Shown: piece by piece, positions 7,269 to 16,081 of the stretch
Numbering within the stretch: position 1 is the stretch's first letter
Layout of the letters: every line of letters begins with the position of its first letter
NCBI RefSeq assembly: GCF_000621565.1
Contig: NZ_KK211306.1
Coordinates: forward strand, 404,466-468,465
Reading direction: 5' to 3'
DNA: 64,000 nt
From: Butyrivibrio sp. LB2008
GTDB taxonomy: Bacteria > Bacillota > Clostridia > Lachnospirales > Lachnospiraceae
Program-made: the position numbers and the translations under genes
Notes under the pieces: model-generated
Told to the model about the DNA's origin: nothing
Databases searched by the model: none
Seen by the model: only the letters and a program-made list of their open reading frames with translations

Positions 7269-8996
7269 TCATTCAAACTGCATCCTGTAGTACTTCTCAT
7301 ACAATCCGCCGGTCTTTAGAAGTTCCTTGTGGGTTCCGCGTTCTTCTATGCCGTTACTTCCAAGAACGATAATCTCGTCGGCGCCAAGGATTGTGGAAAG
7401 TCTGTGGGCAATCGTTATCGTTGTTCTTCCGACTGAGAGCTTTTCAAGGCTGTCCTGAACGTATCTCTCGCTCTCGTTGTCGAGTGCACTCGTTGCCTCG
7501 TCGAGGATAAGTATCGGAGGGTTCTTAAGGAACACTCTTGCGATGGCAATTCTCTGTTTCTGGCCACCTGACAGTCTTGCTCCTCTTTCACCGACAAGCG
7601 TGTCAAATCCATCTGACAGGGTGTTTATAAAGCCCGTAAGATCTGCTTTTTCAGCAGCTTCCCTTATCTCATCCATTGTGGCATCAGGCTTTCCGTAAGC
7701 GACGTTCTCGCGAACCGTGCCGTTAAAGAGATACACGTCCTGTTGCACAATTCCTATAAACGATCTGAGTGATCTCTGTGTTACGTCACGAATGTCAACT
7801 CCGTCTATTTTAACGCTTCCGCCCGTTACATCGTAGAATCTTGGAAGCAGTGAACAAAGTGTTGTCTTTCCGCCTCCTGAAGGGCCTACAATAGCAATAT
7901 TTTTGCCCTTATCAACATGTAGACTGATATGGTCAAGAACGCTGTCTTCCTCACCGTAGGCAAAAGAAACGTCCTCATAATCAATAACACCTTCAACATG
8001 TGTAAGCTCTTTTGCCCCTTCCTTATCAACAATCTCGGGTTGTGTCTCCATAACCTCGCAGAATCTTCCAAATCCAGCAAGACCTTTCTGGAGCTGCTCC
8101 GTAAACTCAACAAGTACGTTGACCGGATTGATGAATATATTGATGTAGAGTGCATAGATTGCCATATCTTCAACCGTCATCTGTCCTTTGGCGATAAAAA
8201 CGCCGCCGGCCACAATAACAGTTACAAACAACAGTCCCTCAAAGAAGTTATTTCCCGAATGGAAAAGCGCCATCTGCTTGTAATTGTCCTTCTTTGACTC
8301 AAGGAAAGCGAGGTTACTTTTGTCGAATTTCTTTTCCTCAATCTCCTCTCCGGTAAAGGACTTCACGACCTTGATTCCGCCGAGTGTATCCTGAAGGGAT
8401 GAGTTGATGCCGGCAACCTTCTTCCTGTTATCTGAAAACGTAGCTCTCATCTTCCTGTTACGGCTTACGGAGAATACTGCCATAACGAGCACGACAGACA
8501 CAAGACACAGCGTCATGGGCACGTTTATGCGCATCAGAAGTATGAAGGAACCGACTATTTTTACAAAAGAGATAAATATATTCTCGGGGCCGTGGTGTGC
8601 AAGCTCGGATATGTCGAATAAATCCGATACCAGCTTACTCATCATCTCGCCCGTATTGTGTGTGTCATAATATGAAAAAGAAAATGCTTCAAACCTCTCA
8701 AAGAGCTCTTTTCGCATGCCGGATTCCATCTTGGCGCCCATCATGTGTCCCCAGTAGGTCACGTACCACCTGCACAGGAATCTGATGAAATATAAGACAA
8801 GCAGCATTAGTCCGATGATCCAGATTCTTTTCATTATGATCTCAGGTTCTTCAAGAAACAGCGTCTCTCTGAGTATCCTTATGAACTGCGGAAAAACGAG
8901 GTCTATTACCGAAAGAACCGTTGCGCAGAACAAGTCAAACAAGAATACTCCGATATATGGTTTGTAATATGGTATAAATTTCTTGATAAGATCCAT
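7269..8996 (-). CDS. MsbA-like ABC exporter (half-transporter)
   Basis: This 575-residue protein has six membrane helices in the first ~310 residues, then an ATPase domain with Walker A GPSGGGKTT, signature LSGGQKQR and Walker B ILILDEAT followed by an H-loop (IAHRL). It belongs to the MsbA/LmrA/BmrA type of homodimeric multidrug or lipid exporters. It has no peptidase domain, so it is not part of bacteriocin maturation. It starts 27 nt after the MATE gene stop and is probably co-transcribed with it. An AGAGGA site precedes the ATG. The substrate is unknown. Confidence 0.9.
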   Translation of the reverse strand: MDLIKKFIPYYKPYIGVFLFDLFCATVLSVIDLVFPQFIRILRETLFLEEPEIIMKRIWIIGLMLLVLYFIRFLCRWYVTYWGHMMGAKMESGMRKELFERFEAFSFSYYDTHNTGEMMSKLVSDLFDISELAHHGPENIFISFVKIVGSFILLMRINVPMTLCLVSVVLVMAVFSVSRNRKMRATFSDNRKKVAGINSSLQDTLGGIKVVKSFTGEEIEEKKFDKSNLAFLESKKDNYKQMALFHSGNNFFEGLLFVTVIVAGGVFIAKGQMTVEDMAIYALYINIFINPVNVLVEFTEQLQKGLAGFGRFCEVMETQPEIVDKEGAKELTHVEGVIDYEDVSFAYGEEDSVLDHISLHVDKGKNIAIVGPSGGGKTTLCSLLPRFYDVTGGSVKIDGVDIRDVTQRSLRSFIGIVQQDVYLFNGTVRENVAYGKPDATMDEIREAAEKADLTGFINTLSDGFDTLVGERGARLSGGQKQRIAIARVFLKNPPILILDEATSALDNESERYVQDSLEKLSVGRTTITIAHRLSTILGADEIIVLGSNGIEERGTHKELLKTGGLYEKYYRMQFE

Positions 8997-9023
8997 GATG
9001 TCTAATTCCTCTTTTTACGTAAT

Positions 9024-10424
9024 TTACTCTGCGTGTCCTATAGCCAGATTATTGAGCCAGCGCTCTTTCTTAAGCCAGAAATGAAAAATAGTGATCTTGA
9101 TAAAATCAACAAGCTTTACACATATAAAGAGCTCTATAGGACCTATATCCGTGTATTTGCCAAGGATAAGGATCATAGGAATAAGTACAATCAAAGTAAC
9201 CAACGCATCTCCGTACGCTCCCATCTTGGTATCGCCGCCCGATCTTGCAACAGCCTGCTGAGCGTTGATATATACCCATATAGGCATAAATATTGACAGA
9301 ACGATAACCATCCTTCTGCATATGTCTATAGCGCCGTCGCTAAGCCTTCCGTATACTACAGGTACTATAAGCGTAGTCACAAAGCCAACAAGCGTCATTA
9401 CACAGCCAAAGGCAAATGCTCCGGACAAGAGCCAGCTCTTTTGCCTGCGCGCTTCTTCAAGCTTGCCTTCTCCGAGTGTCTTACCCATAATGACACTTGT
9501 AGCAGAATAAATTCCACCAAATGCTACGAAGAAGAGATTTGCGATAGCAAAACCTGCAGCCATTCCCGATACTACTTCCGCACCGCCTCTGCTGTTAAAG
9601 ATAGCAGTATTTACAGTCTCCGACAATACCCATGTCATCTCACAAAAGAGCATAAGCGCTCCTTTTCTCAATATCTCTCCAAAGAGACGGAAATCAACTT
9701 TAACGCCGTCCTTTAATGCAATGGCAAAATCAGGTTTCACCTTGATATATATGCCGGCAAAGATAACAAATTCAAGTGTTCTTGCTATAACAGTCGCAAC
9801 AGCCGCGCCTCTTACTCCAAGTGCCGGGAAGCCGAAGTTTCCGTAGATAAGAAGGTAATTAAACGTAGTATTTGTAAGCGTAGCGATTACAGTGACAACA
9901 AGCGGTGCCTTTACTCTTCCCATATCTCTTAATGATGTCGCTATACAGACAGAGAAGGTCATCGGAAGCCCCATCCAGAACATAATGTGGATATACTTAA
10001 CCGCCTCATCAAGGATAAACGGAGCCTGGGTATTTCCTATGAGCATAAGCGACAAGACCTGTCTCGGGAAAACTCTGCAAACCAGAAAATATGGTATAAA
10101 AGCAGAAAGTCCCATAAAAATCTTGAATATAAATGCCTGCTGCATTCCTGCCTTGTCTTTTGCCCCGAAGAACTGTGTGAGGAATATTCCTCCCGACATG
10201 CAGATGGTATTGATGAATACCATGAAAATAAACAGTATCTGACCTGCAACGTTAACTCCGGACATAGAGACATCGCCAAGCCCGGATACCATGAAATTGT
10301 CAATAAGCGATACCATGTTCTGAATAAGCTGCTGAAGCATGATAGGTACCGCGATCTTTAGTGCATTTCTGTAAAAAGAAGCTTCTCCGAATAAGCTTCT
10401 TTTCTCCTTTAATATTCCGTACAT
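9024..10424 (-). CDS. MATE-family efflux transporter
   Basis: This 466-residue polytopic protein has about twelve hydrophobic segments arranged as two similar halves. It shows MATE-type phrases such as PIMLQQLIQNMVSLIDNFMV at the start and the repeated QxxARSGGDT-like segment in the second half. MATE proteins expel cationic compounds using Na+ or H+ gradients. It is the first gene of a two-gene transcript with the ABC exporter downstream, suggesting a joint export or resistance function. GAGGTT precedes the ATG. Confidence 0.9.
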   Translation of the reverse strand: MYGILKEKRSLFGEASFYRNALKIAVPIMLQQLIQNMVSLIDNFMVSGLGDVSMSGVNVAGQILFIFMVFINTICMSGGIFLTQFFGAKDKAGMQQAFIFKIFMGLSAFIPYFLVCRVFPRQVLSLMLIGNTQAPFILDEAVKYIHIMFWMGLPMTFSVCIATSLRDMGRVKAPLVVTVIATLTNTTFNYLLIYGNFGFPALGVRGAAVATVIARTLEFVIFAGIYIKVKPDFAIALKDGVKVDFRLFGEILRKGALMLFCEMTWVLSETVNTAIFNSRGGAEVVSGMAAGFAIANLFFVAFGGIYSATSVIMGKTLGEGKLEEARRQKSWLLSGAFAFGCVMTLVGFVTTLIVPVVYGRLSDGAIDICRRMVIVLSIFMPIWVYINAQQAVARSGGDTKMGAYGDALVTLIVLIPMILILGKYTDIGPIELFICVKLVDFIKITIFHFWLKKERWLNNLAIGHAE

Positions 10425-10467
10425 AATAATTTAACCTCGTCCACTCAATAAGAACAAAAAATAACGT

Positions 10468-10518
10468 AAAAAAGTTTTGGCAATTCTAATACAAATTTGT
10501 ATATAAATCGCCAAAACT
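10468..10518 (-). terminator. glmS terminator
   Basis: Leftward it reads AGTTTTGGCGATT, an AT-rich self-complementary centre, AATTGCCAAAACT, then a run of six T. The outer arm contains the same TTTGGCGAT core used in the three-arm terminator at 7141-7225. Confidence 0.8.
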
Positions 10519-10579
10519 CTCTCATGCAAATAACATTGGAAAACGCCTATATTTCAGGCATTATCGTAGCTTTTATCAA

Positions 10580-12403
10580 TTACTCAACCGTAACAACCTT
10601 AGCAAGGTTCCTTGGCTTATCAACATCAAATCCCTTTGTATATGATGTGTAATAAGCTATGAGCTGCATAACTACAGCTGCAGGGAACGGCATGAACTTA
10701 TCATCCATCTCGGGAAGAATAAATGTATCATCCTCAGGGATATTCATATCCTTATAAAGAGATTCTCTTGTGATAAGTATCATACTTGCACCACGTGATT
10801 GAACCTCTCTGATATTGGAGTATTCCTTTGATGCAAGTGCACTCTGAGTAACAAGTGCCACTACAGGTATTCCGTCTGTAATAAGAGCAATTGTTCCATG
10901 TTTAAGCTCACCTGATGCGTATGCTTCCGAATGAACATATGAAATTTCTTTAAGTTTCAGCGAACCTTCAAGAAGAAGTGAATAATCAAGTCCTCTACCG
11001 ATCATGAATGCATTCTCTGCAAGGAGAAACTTGCTTGTCATCTTCTTTACGAATTCTTTTTTCTCTAAAATCTGTTCAATAACTTCAGGAACTCTCTGAA
11101 GTTCATTCAAATACTCGCTAACCTCTTCTTCTGAAACAAGTCCGTTAAGTCTTGCCGCATGAATTGCAAGAAGATAGAAAACAGATAACTGGCTTGTGAA
11201 AGCCTTGGTACTTGCAACCGCGATCTCAGGGCCTGCGTGAGTATAAATGCAGTAATCACTGATATCTGCAATTGTTGAGCCCTTTACATTGACTATAGAA
11301 AGGACCTTCGCCCCCTTCTTTCTGGCATACTTGATAGCCTCGATGGTATCTACGGTCTCACCTGACTGTGATACAGCTATAACAAGAGTACCGGGCTTAA
11401 TAACCGGATCGTTGTATGTAAATTCAGAAGCTACCGCAACATCAGTGTGCATATTTGCAAGTGAATGGAAAAGCTGCTGACCTATAAGGCCTGCATGCAT
11501 AGCTGTTCCACATGCGATAACCACAATATTCTGATTCTCTCTGAAGAAGGAATTGGGAATTCCCTCTGCTTCAAAAGATATTTTTCCGTTGACGATGTGA
11601 GGTGCGATTGTATCCTTAATGGCATCGGGCTGCTCATGGATCTCTTTTTCCATATAGAATGCGTATCCGCCCTTGCCGCCACGACTTGTATCCCAGTCGA
11701 TAGTCATGAGCTGAAGAGGAACCTCATGTCTCTTCTCATCGTGAACAACAATTCCCTTAGCTGAAAGACATGCAACCTGATATTCGGGAAGGAATGCGTA
11801 TTCCTTTGCATGTACGCCAAGCGCTGCAACGTCAGAGGCAAGCAGTGCTCCGTGCTCAGTCATTGCAACAACGATAGGGCTAACATTTCTGATCGCATAT
11901 ATCTTACCCGGCTGATCTGCGAAAAGAACCGCAAAAGCAAATGTTCCCTTAAGTTTAGAAACAAGCTCTCTCAATGCCTTCTCAGGATCTCCGTCATACA
12001 AGCAATTCAAAACTGCTGCAGCTACTTCAGTATCTGTCTCTGAAATAAGCTTGCCCTTAAGATCGTACTCTTTTACGAGTTCCTTGTAATTCTCGATAAT
12101 TCCATTATGTACAAGTGTAATTCTTCCATTCTGATGAGGATGAGCATTCTCATCACTGACTCCACCATGTGTAGCCCAACGTGTATGTCCTATTCCGGCA
12201 CAAGCCTCATCTGTAAGACCGGCACATACTTCTCTTAACTTGGAAACTCTTCCTGCAACCTTATTTACAACAGGTCCGTTTGCTCCCTCGGGAAAAAGTG
12301 CTACACCCGCACTGTCATATCCTCTATATTCCAAAAGCTCCAATGAATCAAGTAAGATATCCTTTGTGCTCTTTTTACCTATATAACCAATAATTCCGCA
12401 CAT
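10580..12403 (-). CDS. glmS: Glutamine-fructose-6-phosphate aminotransferase (isomerizing)
   Basis: The enzyme makes glucosamine-6-phosphate from fructose-6-phosphate and glutamine, the first step to UDP-GlcNAc for peptidoglycan. The start is set at ATG 12403 (MCGIIGYIG), because Cys2 must become the N-terminal nucleophile; the 18 codons upstream are not needed, and GGAGAGG lies just before. The 607-residue product has a glutaminase domain (1-~220, HTRWATHG motif) and two SIS domains (about 285-590) with the usual ending KPRNLAKVVTVE. It is transcribed alone between a visible promoter and terminator. No glmS ribozyme is present in the short leader. Confidence 0.97.
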   Translation of the reverse strand: MCGIIGYIGKKSTKDILLDSLELLEYRGYDSAGVALFPEGANGPVVNKVAGRVSKLREVCAGLTDEACAGIGHTRWATHGGVSDENAHPHQNGRITLVHNGIIENYKELVKEYDLKGKLISETDTEVAAAVLNCLYDGDPEKALRELVSKLKGTFAFAVLFADQPGKIYAIRNVSPIVVAMTEHGALLASDVAALGVHAKEYAFLPEYQVACLSAKGIVVHDEKRHEVPLQLMTIDWDTSRGGKGGYAFYMEKEIHEQPDAIKDTIAPHIVNGKISFEAEGIPNSFFRENQNIVVIACGTAMHAGLIGQQLFHSLANMHTDVAVASEFTYNDPVIKPGTLVIAVSQSGETVDTIEAIKYARKKGAKVLSIVNVKGSTIADISDYCIYTHAGPEIAVASTKAFTSQLSVFYLLAIHAARLNGLVSEEEVSEYLNELQRVPEVIEQILEKKEFVKKMTSKFLLAENAFMIGRGLDYSLLLEGSLKLKEISYVHSEAYASGELKHGTIALITDGIPVVALVTQSALASKEYSNIREVQSRGASMILITRESLYKDMNIPEDDTFILPEMDDKFMPFPAAVVMQLIAYYTSYTKGFDVDKPRNLAKVVTVE

Positions 12404-12479
12404 AACCTCTCCAATCAACTTTAATCTCTTTTTTCTTATAATAAAGTACTTATACAAGCACTATAAAAGCCAATGCCTT

Positions 12480-12508
12480 ATTATAAAAGTTTGTTGCTTT
12501 TTAGTCAA
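12480..12508 (-). promoter_or_regulatory. glmS promoter
   Basis: Leftward: -35 TTGACT (12508-12503), 17-nt spacer, -10 TATAAT (12485-12480). Transcription would begin near 12473, giving a ~70-nt leader. Confidence 0.7.
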
Positions 12509-12510
12509 AT

Positions 12511-12539
12511 TTGACATCGCGGCCTCAGTCATGTAAAAT
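12511..12539 (+). promoter_or_regulatory. Candidate promoter of the SGNH hydrolase gene
   Basis: TTGACA at 12511-12516, a 17-nt spacer and TAAAAT at 12534-12539. The predicted start site would be only about 5 nt before the ATG at 12551, so the message would be almost leaderless unless a different promoter is used. Confidence 0.45.
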
Positions 12540-12550
12540 TTCAAGGAATT

Positions 12551-13492
12551 ATGATTAGTATAAAGAATTTAAAAAAGAAAAACTTAATATTGGTAACAGG
12601 TGTACTTTTTGCAACTTCGCTGGCAGTCTGCGGAGCAGGAATGGCAACGGGTGAGATTGATATCTCAGCTACCGAGGATTCGATTATCGCTGCAACACAG
12701 GCAGTTTCGATCATGCCGGAAAATACTGAAGCATCCACTGCAGGATCTTCAGATCAGGTTATCCTTCCTGAAGAGCAAGTTGATCCAACTGCTGTTGTAC
12801 CGTATGAAGCTCCTGCGGATATGTACGCAACAGCTACCGTGAACGTAAGAAGCGGTGCAGGAACAGAATTTGAAAAAATCGGAAAGCTCGCATGGGGAAC
12901 CCCTATTAAAGTATCGGGCGAAACAGGCAACGGTTGGTATGAAGTAGCATATAAAGACGGATTGGGATATGTCAGCAAGGAATATGTATCTACAGCAATC
13001 CCCGGAGTGCCTTTTCTTTTTGTCGGCGATTCAAGAACAGTTCAGATGAAAACTGCTGTCGGCTCAACCGACAAAGCATATGTAGCCAAGGTTGGTGAAG
13101 GCTACAGTTGGTTCAAGAACAGTGCTCTTCCTCAGATTCCCAATTACGCAGGAAACGGCACCACAATGATCATCAACTTCGGTGTAAACGATCTTGCAAA
13201 TGCATCCAAATACATCAAACTTGTAAACAGCAATATTGATGCATGGACTGCTGCCGGAATCAAGGTTTACTACGCAGCCGTTACTCCGGTAAAGAACTGC
13301 AAGACAGTTTCCAATGACCAGATAGAACGTTTCAATGCAAAGCTTAAGTCTCAGCTTGATCCCAGAATCACCTGGATTGATGGCTATTCTTATTTGAAGC
13401 AGAACGGCTTCTCAACAGGGGACGGACTCCACTACAACAACTCAACCTACAAGAGTCTCTACTCCTACTACATGTCAGTAATCGATGCATAA
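12551..13492 (+). CDS. Secreted SH3b-SGNH/GDSL hydrolase
   Basis: This 313-residue protein has an N-terminal signal segment (lysines then a hydrophobic core to about residue 32), a Ser/Thr-rich linker, and a bacterial SH3 domain (about 80-145, VNVRSGAGTEFEKIGKL). The C-terminal SGNH hydrolase domain (about 155-313) has block I FVGDSRTVQM (Ser), block III GVND and block V DGLHYN (Asp and His). SGNH enzymes remove acyl groups from polysaccharides, and the SH3b domain suggests cell-wall binding, so a peptidoglycan or exopolysaccharide deacetylase acting outside the cell is likely. AAGGA precedes the ATG. It is a single-gene unit with its own terminator. Confidence 0.85.
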   Translation: MISIKNLKKKNLILVTGVLFATSLAVCGAGMATGEIDISATEDSIIAATQAVSIMPENTEASTAGSSDQVILPEEQVDPTAVVPYEAPADMYATATVNVRSGAGTEFEKIGKLAWGTPIKVSGETGNGWYEVAYKDGLGYVSKEYVSTAIPGVPFLFVGDSRTVQMKTAVGSTDKAYVAKVGEGYSWFKNSALPQIPNYAGNGTTMIINFGVNDLANASKYIKLVNSNIDAWTAAGIKVYYAAVTPVKNCKTVSNDQIERFNAKLKSQLDPRITWIDGYSYLKQNGFSTGDGLHYNNSTYKSLYSYYMSVIDA

Positions 13493-13501
13493 AGCTTAAT
13501 G

Positions 13502-13530
13502 AAGGCTGTCACATTTGTGGCAGCCTTTTC
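13502..13530 (+). terminator. Terminator of the SGNH hydrolase gene
   Basis: AAGGCTGTC, a seven-base loop and the near-complement GGCAGCCTTTTC, directly after the stop codon at 13492. Confidence 0.8.
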
Positions 13531-13533
13531 TGA

Positions 13534-13802
13534 TGCACATGTGCGAAAGTGCGGGGGGCTGTGAGTCACCGTAAGGATATAAGGCGGATTTTCGCAGGGT
13601 TGCATATGTTGATATTCAAGGCATAAAAAGGCTTCTTAATTCATTCTTCGCTCCAAAACTCGCCCATAAATATGGGCTCAAACAGTTGGAGCGAGGACAG
13701 AATGAATTAAGAAGCCTTTTTACGCTCTTGAATATGGCAACATATGTAAATGCTGCGAAAATCCGCCTTATATCCTTACGGTGACGCCGCAGGCATGCAC
13801 AT
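13534..13802 (+). repeat. Long imperfect hairpin element, family A, copy 1
   Basis: The stretch folds back on itself over about 265 bp. The flanking stem CACCGTAAGGATATAAGGCG (from 13567) is complementary to the sequence ending at 13783, the middle stem contains ATTCAAGGCATAAAAA opposite TTTTTACGCTCTTGAAT, and the apex is GCCCATAAATATGGGC. Asymmetric internal loops (CTCCAAAACTCGCCC opposite GGGCTCAAACAGTTGGAG) are shared with copies at 14104 and 53240. It holds no credible gene. Confidence 0.85.
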
Positions 13803-13861
13803 TTCCACAATGAATAGCCTCATCTCCCCTAAAAATCCACATAGTTTTTTTCTTCTCAAAC

Positions 13862-13916
13862 AAAAAAATCAGCAACCATGCGGTTCTGAAACATCATTCC
13901 GCATAACTGCTGATTT
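13862..13916 (-). terminator. tRNA-Thr terminator
   Basis: Leftward: AAATCAGCAGTTATGCGG, loop, CCGCATGGTTGCTGATTT, then T-run. It lies ten bases after the tRNA end. Confidence 0.85.
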
Positions 13917-13925
13917 CCTACTCTA

Positions 13926-13998
13926 AGCTGCTGACGGGAATCGAACCCGTGACCTCCGCACTACCAATGCGACGCACTACCGACTGTGCTACAACAGC
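13926..13998 (-). tRNA. tRNA-Thr (anticodon GGT)
   Basis: The 73-nt cloverleaf can be drawn directly. Acceptor arms GCTGTTG/CAGCAGC pair with one G-T, the D-arm contains AGTCGGTAGT, the anticodon loop is TTGGTAG with anticodon GGT, and the T-arm is GGTTCGATTCC. CCA is not encoded. A consensus promoter (14022-14050) and a strong terminator flank it, so it is transcribed alone. Confidence 0.95.
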
Positions 13999-14021
13999 GC
14001 ATGCCCTAAAGCACGATGTTT

Positions 14022-14050
14022 ATTATAACAATCATAAATAACGGTGTCAA
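14022..14050 (-). promoter_or_regulatory. tRNA-Thr promoter
   Basis: Leftward: TTGACA (14050-14045), 17-nt spacer, TATAAT (14027-14022), a perfect consensus sigma-A promoter. Confidence 0.85.
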
Positions 14051-14103
14051 TCAGAATATATAGTAATAAGGAGTGTATAATAAGAAGCTCAATGAACATG
14101 AAG

Positions 14104-14346
14104 TACTGCACCCTTCACCATGTGGCTATAAGGTGGATTTTCGAAGCCTTTACAGATGTTGCCATATTCAAGAGCAATAAAAAAACTGAACTTTTCATTC
14201 TGCCCTCGCTCCAACTGTCTGAGCCCATCTATGGGCGAGTTTTGGAGCGAAGAATGAAAAGTTCAGTTTTTTATTGCCTTGAATATCAACATCTGTAACC
14301 GCGAGAAAATCCACCTTATAGCCACATGGTGAAGCCCCCCGCAGTA
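14104..14346 (-). repeat. Long imperfect hairpin element, family A, copy 2 (inverted)
   Basis: The same design as copy 1 but in reverse orientation. The reverse complement shows CGCTCCAAAACTCGCCCATA at the apex, GGGCTCAGACAG opposite, and ATTCAAGG/CTCTTGAAT in the middle. The upper stem here is AAAAAACTGAACTTTTCATT instead of the copy-1 sequence, yet pairs fully, so the change is compensated on both sides. It follows the DUF4364 gene directly. Confidence 0.85.
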
Positions 14347-14348
14347 TT

Positions 14349-14867
14349 TCACATCATCAATTCATCGATAAGGTATCTGTAGATCTCTTCGTTCTTTTTT
14401 TGCCATTTATCGCATATTGCCTGGGCAATCTCTTCTGTTGGGACAGGAATTGCGATATCGATTATACTCTTTCCGTTCTCTATGGCTACAAGGTGCGTAG
14501 TATACTCCTTGTCTCCGGTCTTGCTGTAATCGCCGACTATCGATGACTCATTTCTGAACTTCAGACTGTTTGCCTTTAGGAACTCATCGGCCTGCTGCTT
14601 TATTGCAGGATTTATCCTATCGCCAAAAAACTTGAGCGTCTCTTCTCCTTCAGCGGTGATTTCAAGAAAAGTTCTGTTCACCACAGTTTTTTCAACAATA
14701 AGTTCAGACGAAACAAGCTCAGCAAATACTTCCTGAAGCGTCAAAAATGTTGTATATTCTTTTTCCAATATAAAGTCATAGATCTGCGACTTGCTAAGAG
14801 GCACTTCGCAGCGCTTTAGCATGTACAGAACAATCATTTTGTATAAAGTAAGATACCGTGAGCTCAC
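14349..14867 (-). CDS. DUF4364 family protein (winged-helix-like regulator)
   Basis: This 172-residue protein matches the DUF4364 type widespread in Clostridia. An N-terminal helical winged-helix-like part (about 1-75, with LTLYKMIVLYMLKRCEVPLSKSQIYDFIL) is followed by an alpha/beta tail. No enzymatic motif is visible, and a transcriptional role is inferred from the fold. It lies 47 nt downstream of the malic enzyme gene in the same direction and may share its transcript. The family A hairpin begins right after its stop. Confidence 0.8.
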   Translation of the reverse strand: MSSRYLTLYKMIVLYMLKRCEVPLSKSQIYDFILEKEYTTFLTLQEVFAELVSSELIVEKTVVNRTFLEITAEGEETLKFFGDRINPAIKQQADEFLKANSLKFRNESSIVGDYSKTGDKEYTTHLVAIENGKSIIDIAIPVPTEEIAQAICDKWQKKNEEIYRYLIDELMM

Positions 14868-14913
14868 AATGTTGCCTCCAAAAAATAAGTATTACCGGTG
14901 CAATATCACATTC

Positions 14914-16062
14914 TCAGATGTGAGCTTTTACTGCCGCTGAAATGACATCCGCTACTCTCTCATCAAAAGCTGCAGGAAGGATATTCTCATCGTTAAGCTC
15001 ATCATCCGGGATAAGTCCTGCAAGTGCAGTTGCAGCCGCAAGCTTCATCTCTTCTGTAATCTGCTTAGCTCTTCCTTCCAGTGCGCCGCGGAAGATTCCG
15101 GGGAATACAAGAACGTTATTAACCTGGTTGGGGAAGTCACTTCTTCCTGTTCCTATAACCCTTACTCCTGCTTCTTTTGCAACATCGGGCATGATCTCGG
15201 GAACGGGATTTGCCATAGCGAACATAATCGCATCCTTGTTCATTCCCTGAGCCATTTCTTTTGTCACGATTCCGGGAGCTGAAACTCCGACAAATACGTC
15301 TGCTCCTTTAAGAGCATCTGCAAGAGTTCCGTTCTCCTGATCGGGATTTGTCACATCCATCATCTTTTCCTGCATCCAGTTAAGATCGGGTGATGACTTA
15401 CTGAGAATTCCGGATTTATCGCACATAATTACTTTCTTGAATCCATAGCGAAGAAGAAGCTTTGTGATAGCTATTCCGGCGCTTCCCGCACCATTTACAA
15501 CAACCTTACAGTCTTCTTTCTTCTTGCCTACAACCTTAAGTCCGTTGATAACACCTGCAAGAACTACGATTGCCGTTCCGTGCTGGTCATCATGGAATAC
15601 CGGGATATCAAGAATCTCTTTTAATCTCTCTTCAATCTCAAAACATCTGGGCGCGGAAATATCCTCAAGGTTGATTCCGCCAAATCCGGGTGCAAGATAT
15701 GTAACTGCCTTAATTATCTCTTCTGTGTCCTGAGTATCCAGGCAGATAGGCACTGCATTAACGCCTCCAAACTCCTTAAAAAGAACTGCTTTTCCTTCCA
15801 TAACAGGCATAGCTGCATATGGTCCGATATTGCCAAGTCCGAGAACCGCACTTCCGTCCGAAACAACAGCGATAGTATTTGACTTTATCGTGTACTTGTA
15901 AGCAAGCTCCTTGTCCTCTGCTATGAGCTTACAAGGTTCTGCAACTCCTGGTGTATATGCTATCGCAAGGTCCTCTTTTGATTTCACTTCAGCTTTTGAA
16001 AGTGTCTCAAGCTTCCCCTGCCATTCCTCATGCATTTTAAGTGCTTTTTCAGCGTTAGTCAT
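14914..16062 (-). CDS. NAD(P)-dependent malic enzyme
   Basis: This 382-residue enzyme oxidatively decarboxylates malate to pyruvate. The start is placed at ATG 16062 (MTNAEKAL) because GAGGAG lies 7 nt before it; a longer frame from 16098 would overlap the upstream gene. The malic domain (about 10-150) contains YTPGVAEPC and DVPVFHDDQHGTA-like residues, and the NAD-binding domain has VVNGAGSAGIAITKLL. This short single-domain form is typical of Firmicutes NAD-type enzymes. It follows the DUF5722 gene by 19 nt, in an operon starting at rarA. Confidence 0.92.
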   Translation of the reverse strand: MTNAEKALKMHEEWQGKLETLSKAEVKSKEDLAIAYTPGVAEPCKLIAEDKELAYKYTIKSNTIAVVSDGSAVLGLGNIGPYAAMPVMEGKAVLFKEFGGVNAVPICLDTQDTEEIIKAVTYLAPGFGGINLEDISAPRCFEIEERLKEILDIPVFHDDQHGTAIVVLAGVINGLKVVGKKKEDCKVVVNGAGSAGIAITKLLLRYGFKKVIMCDKSGILSKSSPDLNWMQEKMMDVTNPDQENGTLADALKGADVFVGVSAPGIVTKEMAQGMNKDAIMFAMANPVPEIMPDVAKEAGVRVIGTGRSDFPNQVNNVLVFPGIFRGALEGRAKQITEEMKLAAATALAGLIPDDELNDENILPAAFDERVADVISAAVKAHI

Positions 16063-16081
16063 AATATTGCTCCTCTCTTGA

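Noticed and set aside
12404..12473. Possible glmS ribozyme upstream of glmS
   Set aside because: The leader from the predicted start site is only ~70 nt and lacks the conserved ribozyme core; the ribozyme needs about 150 nt or more.
13534..14346. Open reading frames inside the long hairpin elements (for example at 13616-13810, 14044-14298 and 20567-20869)
   Set aside because: They appear on both strands because the DNA is palindromic, have no ribosome binding site and no protein similarity I recognise.
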